Positions 56,281-64,000 of a stretch of 64,000 nt of DNA are shown here, one piece after another. Below the pieces are notes generated by a model. That model did no database searches, was not told the DNA's origin, and was given only the letters and a program-made list of their open reading frames with translations. Positions within the stretch are counted from its first letter, which is position 1. Each line of letters opens with the position of its first letter. The translations under genes and the position numbers were made by a program. Source of the stretch: Streptomyces sp. NRRL S-37 (GTDB lineage: Bacteria > Actinomycetota > Actinomycetes > Streptomycetales > Streptomycetaceae); contig NZ_JOIZ01000015.1 of NCBI RefSeq assembly GCF_000721605.1, positions 212,480 to 276,479 on the forward strand, in the 5' to 3' direction.

Positions 56281-57132
56281 TTGACCAAGCACCTCACTCC
56301 CGCCGCGCGCCCGGACGCTCCTCCCCCGGCCGTCGTCCTCCAGGCACCCGACTTCGGCGGGAGTTCGTTCGCCGCTCAGGTGTGGGTGCTGACCGGACGG
56401 TCGCTGCGGGCGATGGTGACCGACCCGGGCATCGTCCTCTTCGGCCTCATCCAGCCGGTGGTCATCCTGTTCGTGCTGACCCAGGTGTTCAGCAAGATGG
56501 GCATGCCCCCGCACTTCCCGGACGGTGTCAGCTACCTCGACTTCGTGCTGCCGGCCGTCCTGGTGGACAACGCCGCCCAGTCGGCGATGCAGTCCGGGGT
56601 GGGGCTGGTGGAGGACCTCCGCAACGGCGTGGTGGCTCGGCTGCGTTCGCTGCCGGTGCACCCCGGGGCCCTGCTGGTCGCGCGCAGCCTCGTGGGGCTC
56701 GTGCGCAGCGCCGTGCAGATCCTCGTGATCATGGTGTTGGCGATGACGGTCATGGGTTACTCCCCCAACGGGGGCGTCGCCGAGATCGCCCTGTCCGCCG
56801 GGCTCACGCTCTTCATCAGTTTCTCGCTGGGCTGGGCCTTCATCGCGGCCGGTGCCTGGCTGCGGCGGGCCGAGCCGCTGCAGAACCTCGCCCTGATCGT
56901 GATCTTCCCGCTGATGTTCGCGTCCAGCGCGTACGTGCCGGTCGCCGACCTGCCGGGCTGGCTGGCGGCCGTCGCCCACGTGAACCCCCTGACCTACGCC
57001 ATCGACGCCACCCGCGCCCTCGCACTGGACGTGCCGGGCCTCGACCACGCGATTCCCGCGCTGGTCATCGGCGCGGTGATCAGCGCGGCGGGCGCGTTCG
57101 CCGCGCTGGCCGGTTTCCGCCGGCCCCTCTGA
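56281..57132 (+). CDS. fscTII: ABC exporter permease (DrrB type)
   Basis: A 283-residue ABC-2-type permease with six hydrophobic segments (about 52-77, 90-112, 137-161, 168-190, 196-220, 250-275). The family region GVVARLRSLPVHPGALLVAR lies between segments 2 and 3. TTG 56281 was chosen because GGAGG sits 5 nt upstream. GTG 56269 would place the ribosome binding site inside the gene. It follows fscTI at 31 bp and is the membrane partner of that ATPase. Together they probably export the polyene. A double hairpin terminates the unit. Confidence 0.92.
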   Translation: MTKHLTPAARPDAPPPAVVLQAPDFGGSSFAAQVWVLTGRSLRAMVTDPGIVLFGLIQPVVILFVLTQVFSKMGMPPHFPDGVSYLDFVLPAVLVDNAAQSAMQSGVGLVEDLRNGVVARLRSLPVHPGALLVARSLVGLVRSAVQILVIMVLAMTVMGYSPNGGVAEIALSAGLTLFISFSLGWAFIAAGAWLRRAEPLQNLALIVIFPLMFASSAYVPVADLPGWLAAVAHVNPLTYAIDATRALALDVPGLDHAIPALVIGAVISAAGAFAALAGFRRPL

Positions 57133-57134
57133 AC

Positions 57135-57161
57135 CCCCGCACCACTCCCCCGGGTGCGGGG
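57135..57161 (+). terminator. Terminator after fscTII
   Basis: CCCCGCAC (57135-57142) and GTGCGGGG (57154-57161) pair perfectly 2 bp after the fscTII stop. Confidence 0.75.
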
Positions 57162-57165
57162 AACC

Positions 57166-57197
57166 GGCCCGTGGGCGCCTTCCGGCGCTCACGGGCC
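57166..57197 (+). terminator. Second terminator hairpin
   Basis: GGCCCGTG (57166-57173) and CACGGGCC (57190-57197) pair around an inner GGCGCC/GGCGCT stem, followed by TTTCGC. Confidence 0.75.
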
Positions 57198-57768
57198 TTT
57201 CGCGTCCGGTGCTGCGGGGTTCCGGGGTGGCCGAGGTGCCGGGGTGTCCCGCGGACACCGGGGGGTGTGCGAAGCGCCGGGGCCCCGGTCCGGTGTGAGC
57301 CGATGAGCTGCGGACATGTGGGAGCGGGCAGAGCACGGCGCCCGAACGGGCACGTCCGGAGCGTTCTTCGGCGGCGCGGAGCGGTCGGAGGCGGTACGGG
57401 GCGGTGCGGGGCGGTTCGAGGTGCCGGACGAGGCCGGCGGTGACCGTCAGGGACCCTGGGCATGTCCGCTTCCGTCCGGGAATCCGCCGGGCATTCGGCC
57501 CGTACGGCACCGGGCCGGCGCCCTCGGGACGCGTGTCCGCCCGCCGCCCGCCCCGGTGCCCGCTTCGGTCATCCGGTAGGGCGAAACAGGCCAGGCGGGA
57601 GGTCGCCGTGGCCGGAAAACCGCTGAACAGCGGGTGAGGCGGCTGCCCGTACCGCCTCCGGACGGGCATCCGCCGAGGGGGAAACGGGCCGGATCCCCGG
57701 CAGGACCGGTGAGCGGGACGGCGTCGGACGCGCCGGTCCGACGCGCGGGCCGGCTGCCCGGAACGACA

Positions 57769-57799
57769 CCGCCCGCCCGGCTGAAGGCCGGGCGGGCGG
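57769..57799 (-). terminator. 13-bp stem terminator of the leftward PKS
   Basis: Perfect 13-base arms (57769-57781 and 57787-57799) with a 5-base loop lie 25 bp beyond the PKS stop codon at 57825. Confidence 0.85.
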
Positions 57800-57824
57800 G
57801 TGGGTGGAACCGGGCGGGGCGGCG

Positions 57825-60800
57825 TTACGACAGCCCGAGTTCGTTGTCGAGCATGTCGAACACCTCCTCGTCCGTGGCCGATTCGAAGTCGAACCCGTCG
57901 TCCTCCTCACCGGACGCCGCGGACGACTCCGTGCGCAGGGACTGCCACTTGCTGCGGAGCACCTCCAGCCGGCCCGCGACCTGTTCGAACAGTTCGGCGC
58001 CGACTTCGACACCCGCGATGCTCTTCTCCAGCCTGTCCAGCTCCGCCAGAACCGCCTCCGGTCCGCCGGCCGGGGCCGGGGCGATGCGTGCGTACAGGTG
58101 GGCGACGAGTTCGCCGGGCGTCGGGTGGTCGAACAGGAGGGTGGCCGGGAGGCGGGTGCCGGTGAGCGCGCCGAGCCGGTTGCGCAGCTCGACGGAGGTC
58201 AGCGAGTCGAAGCCGAGGTCCTGGAAGGGCCGGTCCGGTTCGACGTCGGCCGGGTCCACGTGTCCGAGGACCGTGGCGATCTGGCCGCGCACCAGCTCCA
58301 GGAGCGCCTCCCGGCCCTCCGCCGGGGTGAGTCCGGACAGCCTCCGGGTGAGGTCCGCGGCCTGCGCTCCCGCTGCCGGGGCGGCGCGGCGGGACGTCGC
58401 CCTGATCAGCGACCGGAACAGCGGCGGGACCTCGCCGAGGGCCCGCAGGGCCCCCAGGTCCAGCCGTACGGGCAGGACCGCCGCTCCCGTGTCCGCGGCG
58501 CTGAGAGCGTCGAACAGGGCCAGGCCCTGCTCCGGGGACATGGGCGGCATGCCCGCGCCGGTCATGCGCGCGATGTCGGCCTCGCTGAGCTCGCCGGTCA
58601 TGCCGCTGCCCCGGGTCCAGGGGCCCCAGCCGAGGGAGAGGGCGGGCAGTCCGAGGTCGCGGCGGTACCGGGCGAGGGCGTCCAGGAAGGCGTTGCCCGC
58701 CGCGTAGTTGGCCTGTCCGGCGTTGCCGAGCGTGCCGGCCACCGACGAGAACAGCACGAAGGCGTCGAGCGGGAGCCCCGCGGTGGCCTCGTGGAGGTGC
58801 CAGGCGGCGTCCGCCTTGGGGCGCAGGACGGTGGCGAGCCGCTCGGGGGTGAGGGAGCCGACCATTCCGTCGTCCAGCACGCCCGCCGCGTGGATCACGG
58901 CGCGCAGCGGCCGGTCGGCGGGGATCCCGGCCAGCAGCCGGTCGAGTGCGGCGCGGTCCGTCACGTCACAGGCGGCGACGGTGACGTGGGCGCCCGACGC
59001 CTCGAGGTCGGCGGCGAGTTCGCCGGCGCCGTCGGCGGCCGGGCCGCGCCGGCTCACCAGGAGCAGGCTCCGCGCGCCGTGTTCGGCCACCAGGTGGCGG
59101 GCGACGGCGGCACCGAGACCGCCGGTGCCCCCGGTGACGAGGATCGTGCCGTCGGTGTCCCGGTCGTCCGTTTCCCGCGGTTCGGGTGCCGGGACCCGGA
59201 CCAGCCGGGGCACGAGCACGCGGCCTTCGCGCACCGCGAGTTGCGGCTCGTCGGAGGTGGGGTCGAGCACGGCGGGCGGAAGGGCCGCACCCGTGTGGTC
59301 CGCGTCGCCCGTGCCGGTGAGGTCCGCGTCCAGGTCCAGCAGCGTGAAGCGGCCGGGGTGTTCCGCCTGGGCCGCGCGCATCAGGCCCCATACGGCGGCC
59401 GCGGCCGGGTCGGCTCCGTCGGTGGCGCCTCGGGTGAGGACGACCAGGCGGGAGGCGGCGAACCGGTCGTCGTCGAGCCAGGTCCGCACCGTGGCGAGCA
59501 CCTGGGCCGTCGCGGTGTGCGCGGCGCGCGCCGGGTCGGCCGTTCCCGCGGTCCGTCCGTCGCCGGTGCCGCCGTGACCGACACTGCCGCTGCCGGTGCC
59601 GGTACGGACGGGCAGGAGGACGACCGGGGGTACCGGCCCGTCGGCGCCCGCGGCGAGGTCCGCCAGGTCGGCGTACCGGTCGGCGGTGAGGTCCTTGAGT
59701 GCCGGGTCCGAGGTGCCGTCCGGGGTGCCGTCGGGGTCGATCACGGCGATCCGCGCGGTCCGCGCCTCGGGCGCGGCGGACGGCGTGCCCGGGACGTGTT
59801 CCGGCGCCGGGACCCAGTCCAGGGCGAACAGGGAGTCCCGGTCGGGGCCCGCCGTGGTGCCGAGCTGCGCGGCGGAGATCGGGCGGGTCACCAAGGAGCC
59901 GACGGTGGCCACCGGTGCGCCGGTGGTGTCGGCGACGGCGACGGCGAGGGTGCCGTCGTCGGCCCGGGAGAGCCGGATACGGACGGCGGACGCGCCGACG
60001 GCGTGCAGGGACACGCCGTTCCAGGCGAACGGCACCCCTCCGCCCTGCGGCTCGTCGCCGTCCCGCGTCGCGTCGCCGTCGGCGGCCGGGCCGGCCAGCG
60101 CGGTGGCGTGCAGGGCGGCGTCGAAGAGCGCCGGGTGCAGACCGTACGCGCCGCCGTCGGCGCCGTCGGGCAGGGCGACCTCGGCGAACACCTCGCCGTC
60201 GCGCCGCCAGGCGGCCCGCAGGCCCCGGAACACCGGCCCGTAGACGAACCCGGCGTCCTCGAAGCGCTCGTACAGGCCGTCCGTGTCGAGCGGTTCGGCC
60301 TTCTCGGGCGGCCAGACGGAGGCGTCGAAGTCCGTGGCGGCCGGGGCCGCGGGGCCGGTCACGAGGACGCCCTCGGCGTGGGTCGTCCAGGTGGCGGCGG
60401 GGTCGTCGGCGGGCCGGGAGTGGATGCCGAGCGTGCGGCGGCCCGTGTCGTCGGGGGCGCCGACGCCGACCTGGAGCCGGACCGTGCCGCGGGCGGGCAG
60501 GACCAGCGGTGCGGCGAGGGTGAGTTCCTCCACCAGTTCACAGCCCAGGGAGGTGCCGGCGTGCACCGCCAGCTCCAGCAGGGCGGTGCCGGGGACGAGG
60601 ACGGCGCCCATGACGACGTGGTCGGCGAGCCAGCCGTGGGTGGCGACCGAGAGCCGTCCGGTGAACAGGTGGCCGTCGGATCCGGCGAGTTCCACGGCCC
60701 CGCCGAGCAGCGGGTGGTCCGCGGGCGTCAGCCCGGCGGCTTCCGCCCCGGCGCCCTGGCGCATCTCCGCGGGCCAGAAGCGGCGCCGCTGGAAGGCGTA

Positions 60801-63626
60801 GGTGGGCAGGGCGGTCCGGCGGGCGCCCAGGCCGGCGAAGAACCGGGCCCAGTCGACGGTCACGCCGTGTCCGTGGAGCCGGGCGAGGGCGTCGACCAGG
60901 GCGGTCTCGCCGGGGGCGGTGCGCCGCTGGGCGGCGACGGTCACGGCGGTGTCGGGCAGGGTCTCGCGGGCCATGGCGCAGGCGACGCCGTCGGGTCCGA
61001 GTTCGAGGAACCTGGTGACGCCCTGCTCGTGCAGGGTGTTCACCCCGTCGGCAAAGCGTACGGCCTCACGGACGTGCCGTACCCAGTAGTCGGCGGAGCA
61101 CAGTTCCTCCGCGGTGGCGAGGGCCCCGGTGAGGTTGGAGACCACGGGCAGGGCGGGCGGCCGGGGCGACAGCCGCTCCAGCACGGCGCGGAAGTCGTCC
61201 AGCATCGGTTCCATCAGCGGGGAGTGGAAGGCGTGCGACACCCGCAGGGCGGTGGTGCGGCGGCCCTGTTCGCGGAAGACCGCGGTCACCTTCTCGACGT
61301 CCGGCCCGGAACCCGACACCACGACGGAGGCCGGGCCGTTGACGGCCGCGACGCCGACGCCGTCGGTGAGGTGGGGCAGCACCTCGGCCTCGGTGGCCTG
61401 GATCGCCGCCATGGCGCCGCCGGCGGGCAGCGCCTGCATCAGGCTGCCGCGGGCGGCGACCAGCGCGCAGGCCTCCTCCAGGGTGAAGACCCCGGCGACG
61501 TGGGCCGCGGTGATCTCTCCGACGGAGTGTCCCGCCACGTACTCGGGGACGACGCCGAACGACTCGGCGAGCCGGTACAGCGCCGTTCCGAGGGCGAAGA
61601 GGGCGGCCTGAGCGTAGGCGGTGGCGTTCAGGGCGTCCTCGTCGTCGCCCCAGACGACCTCGCGCAGGGGCCGTTCCAGGTGCTCGTCCAGCCCGGCGCA
61701 GACCGCGTCGAAGGCCTCGGCGAAGACCGGGAACCGCTCGTACAGGTCGCGTCCCATGCCGGGCCGCTGCGATCCCTGGCCCGGGAAGAGGACGGCGAGC
61801 AGTCCCTCGCGGGCCGTGGTGGCCGGTTCCTCTCCGCGTGCGACCGCGCCCAGGGCGGCCAGCAGCCCGTCGCGGTCCGCTCCGACGACCGCGACGCGAT
61901 GTTCGAACGCCGTGCGGGTGGTCGCCAGCGAGTAGGCGACGTCGAGCGGGCGCGGCGCGTCCGCGCCGGCCTCCTCGACGTGCGCCAGCAGGCGTCCGGC
62001 CTGGGCGCGCAGGGCGTCCTGGTCGCGCGCCGACAGCAGCCACGGTACGACGACCGGGGCGGGCACCGGACCCGCGTCGTCCGCCCCGTCGGGGACGGCG
62101 GGGGCCGTGGGCGCGGTGGCGGGTGCCTGCTCGACGATGACGTGGGCGTTGGTGCCGCTGATGCCGAAGGAGGAGACGCCGGCGCGGCGCGGGCGGCCGG
62201 TGGCGGTCCATTCCCGCTGCTCGGTCAGGAGCGCGACGGAGCCGGCGGTCCAGTCGACCTGGTCGCTGGGCGCGTCCACGTTGAGGGTGGCGGGCAGTAC
62301 GCCGTGCCGCATCGCCATCACCATTTTGATGACGCCCGCGACGCCGGCGGCGGCCTGCGTGTGGCCGATGTTGGACTTCACCGAGCCGAGCCACAGGGGG
62401 CGTTCCCCGGGCCGGTCCTGGCCGTAGGTGGCCAGCAGCGCCTGCGCCTCGATCGGGTCGCCGAGCGTGGTGCCCGTGCCGTGCGCCTCGACCGCGTCGA
62501 TCTGGTCGGCGGCGAGCCGTGCGTTGGCGAGGGCCTGCCGGATCACTCGGCGCTGGGAGGGGCCGTTGGGGGCGGTGAGCCCGTTGCTCGCGCCGTCCTG
62601 GTTGACGGCGGAGCCCCGGACCACGGCCAGCACCTCGTGCCCGTTGCGCAGCGCGTCGGACAGCCGCTCGACCACGAGGAAGCCGGCGCCCTCGGAGAAG
62701 CCGGTGCCGTCGGCCGCCGCGGCGAACGACTTGCACCGTCCGTCGGGCGCGAGCCCGCCCTGCCGGCCGAACTCGACGAACACACCGGGCGTGGCGAGCA
62801 CGGTGACACCGCCGGTGACGGCGAGCGAGCAGTCGCCCTGCCGCAGCGCCTGGACCGCGAGGTGCAGGGCGACGAGGGAGGACGAGCAGGCGGTGTCGAC
62901 GGAGACCGCCGGGCCCTCCAGGCCGAGCTTGTAGGAGATGCGGCCGGTGACGACGCTGCCGTTGCCGTCGCTGCCGGGGTAGTCGTGGTACATCACGCCG
63001 GCGAAGACACCGGTGCGGCTGCCCTTGAGCGAGCCGGGGTCGATGCCCGCCCGCTCCAGTGCCTCCCAGGACAGTTCCAGCGCGAGCCGCTGCTGCGGGT
63101 CCATCGCGAGGGCCTCGCGGGGCGAGATGCCGAAGAACCCGGGGTCGAAGTCGGCCGCCCCGTCGAGGAAGCCTCCTTCGCGTGCGTAGTAGCCGTCGGG
63201 TCGCTCGGACTCCGGGTCGCGCAGCATCGACAGGTCCCATCCCCGGTCCTCGGGGAACGGGGTGATGGCGTCCGCGCCGTCCGTGACCAGCCGCCACAGG
63301 TCCTCGGGCGAGGTCACTCCGCCCGGGTAGCGGCAGGCCATGCCGACGATCGCGATCGGTTCGTGCCGGGCGGCGGTGAGCCGCCGGTTGTCCCGGCGCA
63401 GCCGCGCGGTCTCCGCGCGTGCGGCGCGCAGGGCGTCGGGGGCCGTGGCGTTGCCGGGGGCCTCGGACGCCTCGGTGAGCGGGACGTCCTGGGTGCGCTG
63501 ACCGGTGTCGACGGGACCGTCCGGTGCGTCGTACGGGTCGGTGTCCCGCTCCTCCGGGTCCGCGAGGGCCTCCGCGTGCGCCGGCACCGCGCCGTCGTCG
63601 TCGGCGAGTTCGAGGAGTACGTCCAT
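57825..63626 (-). CDS. Modular type I PKS, terminal module KS-AT-DH-KR-ACP (3' part of a broken gene)
   Basis: A 1933-residue frame numbered from ATG 63626. Residues 68-85 are a coiled-coil linker. The KS is about 88-505 (C247, H382, H422) and the AT about 608-905 (S701 in GHSVGE, malonyl-type HAFH 798-801). The DH is about 971-1240 (H1003 in [11 protein letters not shown]1169) and the KR about 1493-1720 ([11 protein letters not shown] 1584-1586 for B-type, Y1641). The ACP carries S1808 and is followed by a C-terminal docking domain (about 1850-1933). There is no thioesterase, so it is not the last PKS. The module forms a double bond, as needed in a heptaene. The ATG lacks a ribosome binding site and overlaps the preceding stop, so it is probably the continuation of the frame at 63626-64000 after a frameshifting deletion. 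Confidence 0.9.
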   Translation of the reverse strand: MDVLLELADDDGAVPAHAEALADPEERDTDPYDAPDGPVDTGQRTQDVPLTEASEAPGNATAPDALRAARAETARLRRDNRRLTAARHEPIAIVGMACRYPGGVTSPEDLWRLVTDGADAITPFPEDRGWDLSMLRDPESERPDGYYAREGGFLDGAADFDPGFFGISPREALAMDPQQRLALELSWEALERAGIDPGSLKGSRTGVFAGVMYHDYPGSDGNGSVVTGRISYKLGLEGPAVSVDTACSSSLVALHLAVQALRQGDCSLAVTGGVTVLATPGVFVEFGRQGGLAPDGRCKSFAAAADGTGFSEGAGFLVVERLSDALRNGHEVLAVVRGSAVNQDGASNGLTAPNGPSQRRVIRQALANARLAADQIDAVEAHGTGTTLGDPIEAQALLATYGQDRPGERPLWLGSVKSNIGHTQAAAGVAGVIKMVMAMRHGVLPATLNVDAPSDQVDWTAGSVALLTEQREWTATGRPRRAGVSSFGISGTNAHVIVEQAPATAPTAPAVPDGADDAGPVPAPVVVPWLLSARDQDALRAQAGRLLAHVEEAGADAPRPLDVAYSLATTRTAFEHRVAVVGADRDGLLAALGAVARGEEPATTAREGLLAVLFPGQGSQRPGMGRDLYERFPVFAEAFDAVCAGLDEHLERPLREVVWGDDEDALNATAYAQAALFALGTALYRLAESFGVVPEYVAGHSVGEITAAHVAGVFTLEEACALVAARGSLMQALPAGGAMAAIQATEAEVLPHLTDGVGVAAVNGPASVVVSGSGPDVEKVTAVFREQGRRTTALRVSHAFHSPLMEPMLDDFRAVLERLSPRPPALPVVSNLTGALATAEELCSADYWVRHVREAVRFADGVNTLHEQGVTRFLELGPDGVACAMARETLPDTAVTVAAQRRTAPGETALVDALARLHGHGVTVDWARFFAGLGARRTALPTYAFQRRRFWPAEMRQGAGAEAAGLTPADHPLLGGAVELAGSDGHLFTGRLSVATHGWLADHVVMGAVLVPGTALLELAVHAGTSLGCELVEELTLAAPLVLPARGTVRLQVGVGAPDDTGRRTLGIHSRPADDPAATWTTHAEGVLVTGPAAPAATDFDASVWPPEKAEPLDTDGLYERFEDAGFVYGPVFRGLRAAWRRDGEVFAEVALPDGADGGAYGLHPALFDAALHATALAGPAADGDATRDGDEPQGGGVPFAWNGVSLHAVGASAVRIRLSRADDGTLAVAVADTTGAPVATVGSLVTRPISAAQLGTTAGPDRDSLFALDWVPAPEHVPGTPSAAPEARTARIAVIDPDGTPDGTSDPALKDLTADRYADLADLAAGADGPVPPVVLLPVRTGTGSGSVGHGGTGDGRTAGTADPARAAHTATAQVLATVRTWLDDDRFAASRLVVLTRGATDGADPAAAAVWGLMRAAQAEHPGRFTLLDLDADLTGTGDADHTGAALPPAVLDPTSDEPQLAVREGRVLVPRLVRVPAPEPRETDDRDTDGTILVTGGTGGLGAAVARHLVAEHGARSLLLVSRRGPAADGAGELAADLEASGAHVTVAACDVTDRAALDRLLAGIPADRPLRAVIHAAGVLDDGMVGSLTPERLATVLRPKADAAWHLHEATAGLPLDAFVLFSSVAGTLGNAGQANYAAGNAFLDALARYRRDLGLPALSLGWGPWTRGSGMTGELSEADIARMTGAGMPPMSPEQGLALFDALSAADTGAAVLPVRLDLGALRALGEVPPLFRSLIRATSRRAAPAAGAQAADLTRRLSGLTPAEGREALLELVRGQIATVLGHVDPADVEPDRPFQDLGFDSLTSVELRNRLGALTGTRLPATLLFDHPTPGELVAHLYARIAPAPAGGPEAVLAELDRLEKSIAGVEVGAELFEQVAGRLEVLRSKWQSLRTESSAASGEEDDGFDFESATDEEVFDMLDNELGLS

Positions 63627-64000
63627 CAGGCCCGCGTCCCGCAGACGCCGGGTCGGGATCGACCGGAGCGCGCGGCGGATTCGGTGGCGGCGAGCGAGTC
63701 GAAACCCAGCTCCTGGAAGGCACGGTCGGGTCCGATCGCCTCGGCCGAACCGTGTCCCAGCACCGCCGCCACCTGCGAACGCACCAGCCGCAGGACGGTG
63801 CGGTGCCGCTCGGCGGCCGGGAGGGCGGCCAGCCGCCGGGCGGGGGCCTCCTCCTCCGCCGGGCCGGCGGTCACCGCGGCGGCCGCCTGCCGTCGTGTCG
63901 CCGGGGTGAGGGCGCGCAGGAGGGCGGGCACCTCGTCGGTACGGGTGCGCAGGGCGACGGTGTCGACCCGCAGCGGGACGACCGTGGCCTCCGGCCGGTC
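63626..64000 (-). pseudogene. Modular PKS, upstream module fragment (KR end and truncated ACP)
   Basis: This frame enters from the right edge. It shows the end of a ketoreductase domain ([14 protein letters not shown] and [13 protein letters not shown]) and an ACP with its phosphopantetheine serine in [13 protein letters not shown]. There homology stops abruptly: the remaining ACP helices are missing and the frame ends after 17 unrelated residues. In another frame the sequence resumes with [20 protein letters not shown], the post-ACP linker that continues into the next PKS frame. The gene is therefore broken by deletion or sequence error inside the ACP. The module's remaining domains lie outside the window. 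Confidence 0.7.

Larger units (their letters stand above)
57133..57824. other. Convergent intergenic region, fscTII to PKS
   Basis: These 692 bp contain no gene I can support. They hold terminators for both sides (57135-57161, 57166-57197, 57769-57799) and a short 10-bp repeated G-rich string near 57393-57420. Confidence 0.7.

Noticed and set aside
57825..58200. Chain-releasing thioesterase at the PKS C-terminus
   Set aside because: After the last ACP only a docking-type helical and acidic tail follows; there is no GxSxG motif.

Overview
The window is very GC-rich, with strong GC bias at third codon positions, GTG/TTG starts, purine-rich ribosome binding sites and Streptomyces-typical families (LAL and PAS-LuxR regulators, SpoIIE phosphatases with ATPase domains, HxlR regulators, modular type I PKS). 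It is almost certainly chromosomal DNA of a Streptomyces. I saw no rRNA, tRNA, CRISPR array, transposase or integrase.

Positions 1-30848 are ordinary accessory chromosome, made of small units. They include a SUKH-like protein, VOC proteins, an Lrp regulator divergent from an SMP-30 lactonase, an ABC half-exporter, a decayed sigma-factor remnant and a RidA protein with a likely leaderless promoter. A large secreted PA14/dehydrogenase-like/DUF1080 protein, two methyltransferases, a CDI-immunity-like protein and pyruvate carboxylase follow. Two HxlR regulators each sit beside a redox gene. The rest comprises a vWA lipoprotein, an acyl-CoA synthetase, a class V aminotransferase, an AI-2E-type permease, a multidomain SpoIIE phosphatase and a secreted GH64 beta-1,3-glucanase behind a LacI-type operator.

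Positions 30849-64000 are the left part of an aromatic heptaene polyene cluster of the candicidin/FR-008 type. pabC and four regulators (PAS-LuxR fscRI; LAL-type fscRII, RIII, RIV) run leftwards and end at a 12-bp-stem terminator at 30849-30877, which I take as the cluster's left edge. Diverging rightwards are mycosamine transfer and synthesis (fscMI, fscMII), a P450 with its ferredoxin (fscP, fscFE), a type II thioesterase (fscTE), the PABA-making enzyme pabAB, the PABA-loading PKS fscA and a two-gene ABC exporter (fscTI, fscTII). From the right edge a convergent PKS gene runs leftwards. Its last module is KS-AT-DH-KR-ACP, as needed for a polyene double bond.

The pathway reads logically. PabAB and PabC make p-aminobenzoate. 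The CoA-ligase domain of FscA activates it, and a module with no ketoreductase adds one malonate, leaving an aryl ketone. Later modules build the heptaene. FscP with FscFE should oxidise a methyl branch to the carboxylate, FscMII and FscMI supply and attach mycosamine, and FscTI/TII export the product. FscRI probably drives transcription through PimM-type boxes, of which I find good candidates upstream of fscMI/fscRIV and of fscA.

The least ordinary features are a PKS reading frame broken inside an ACP at about 63626-63690, a 105-bp array of 15-bp repeats followed by stacked hairpins between fscFE and fscTE, altered P-loops in two of the three LAL regulators, and a sigma-factor fossil.
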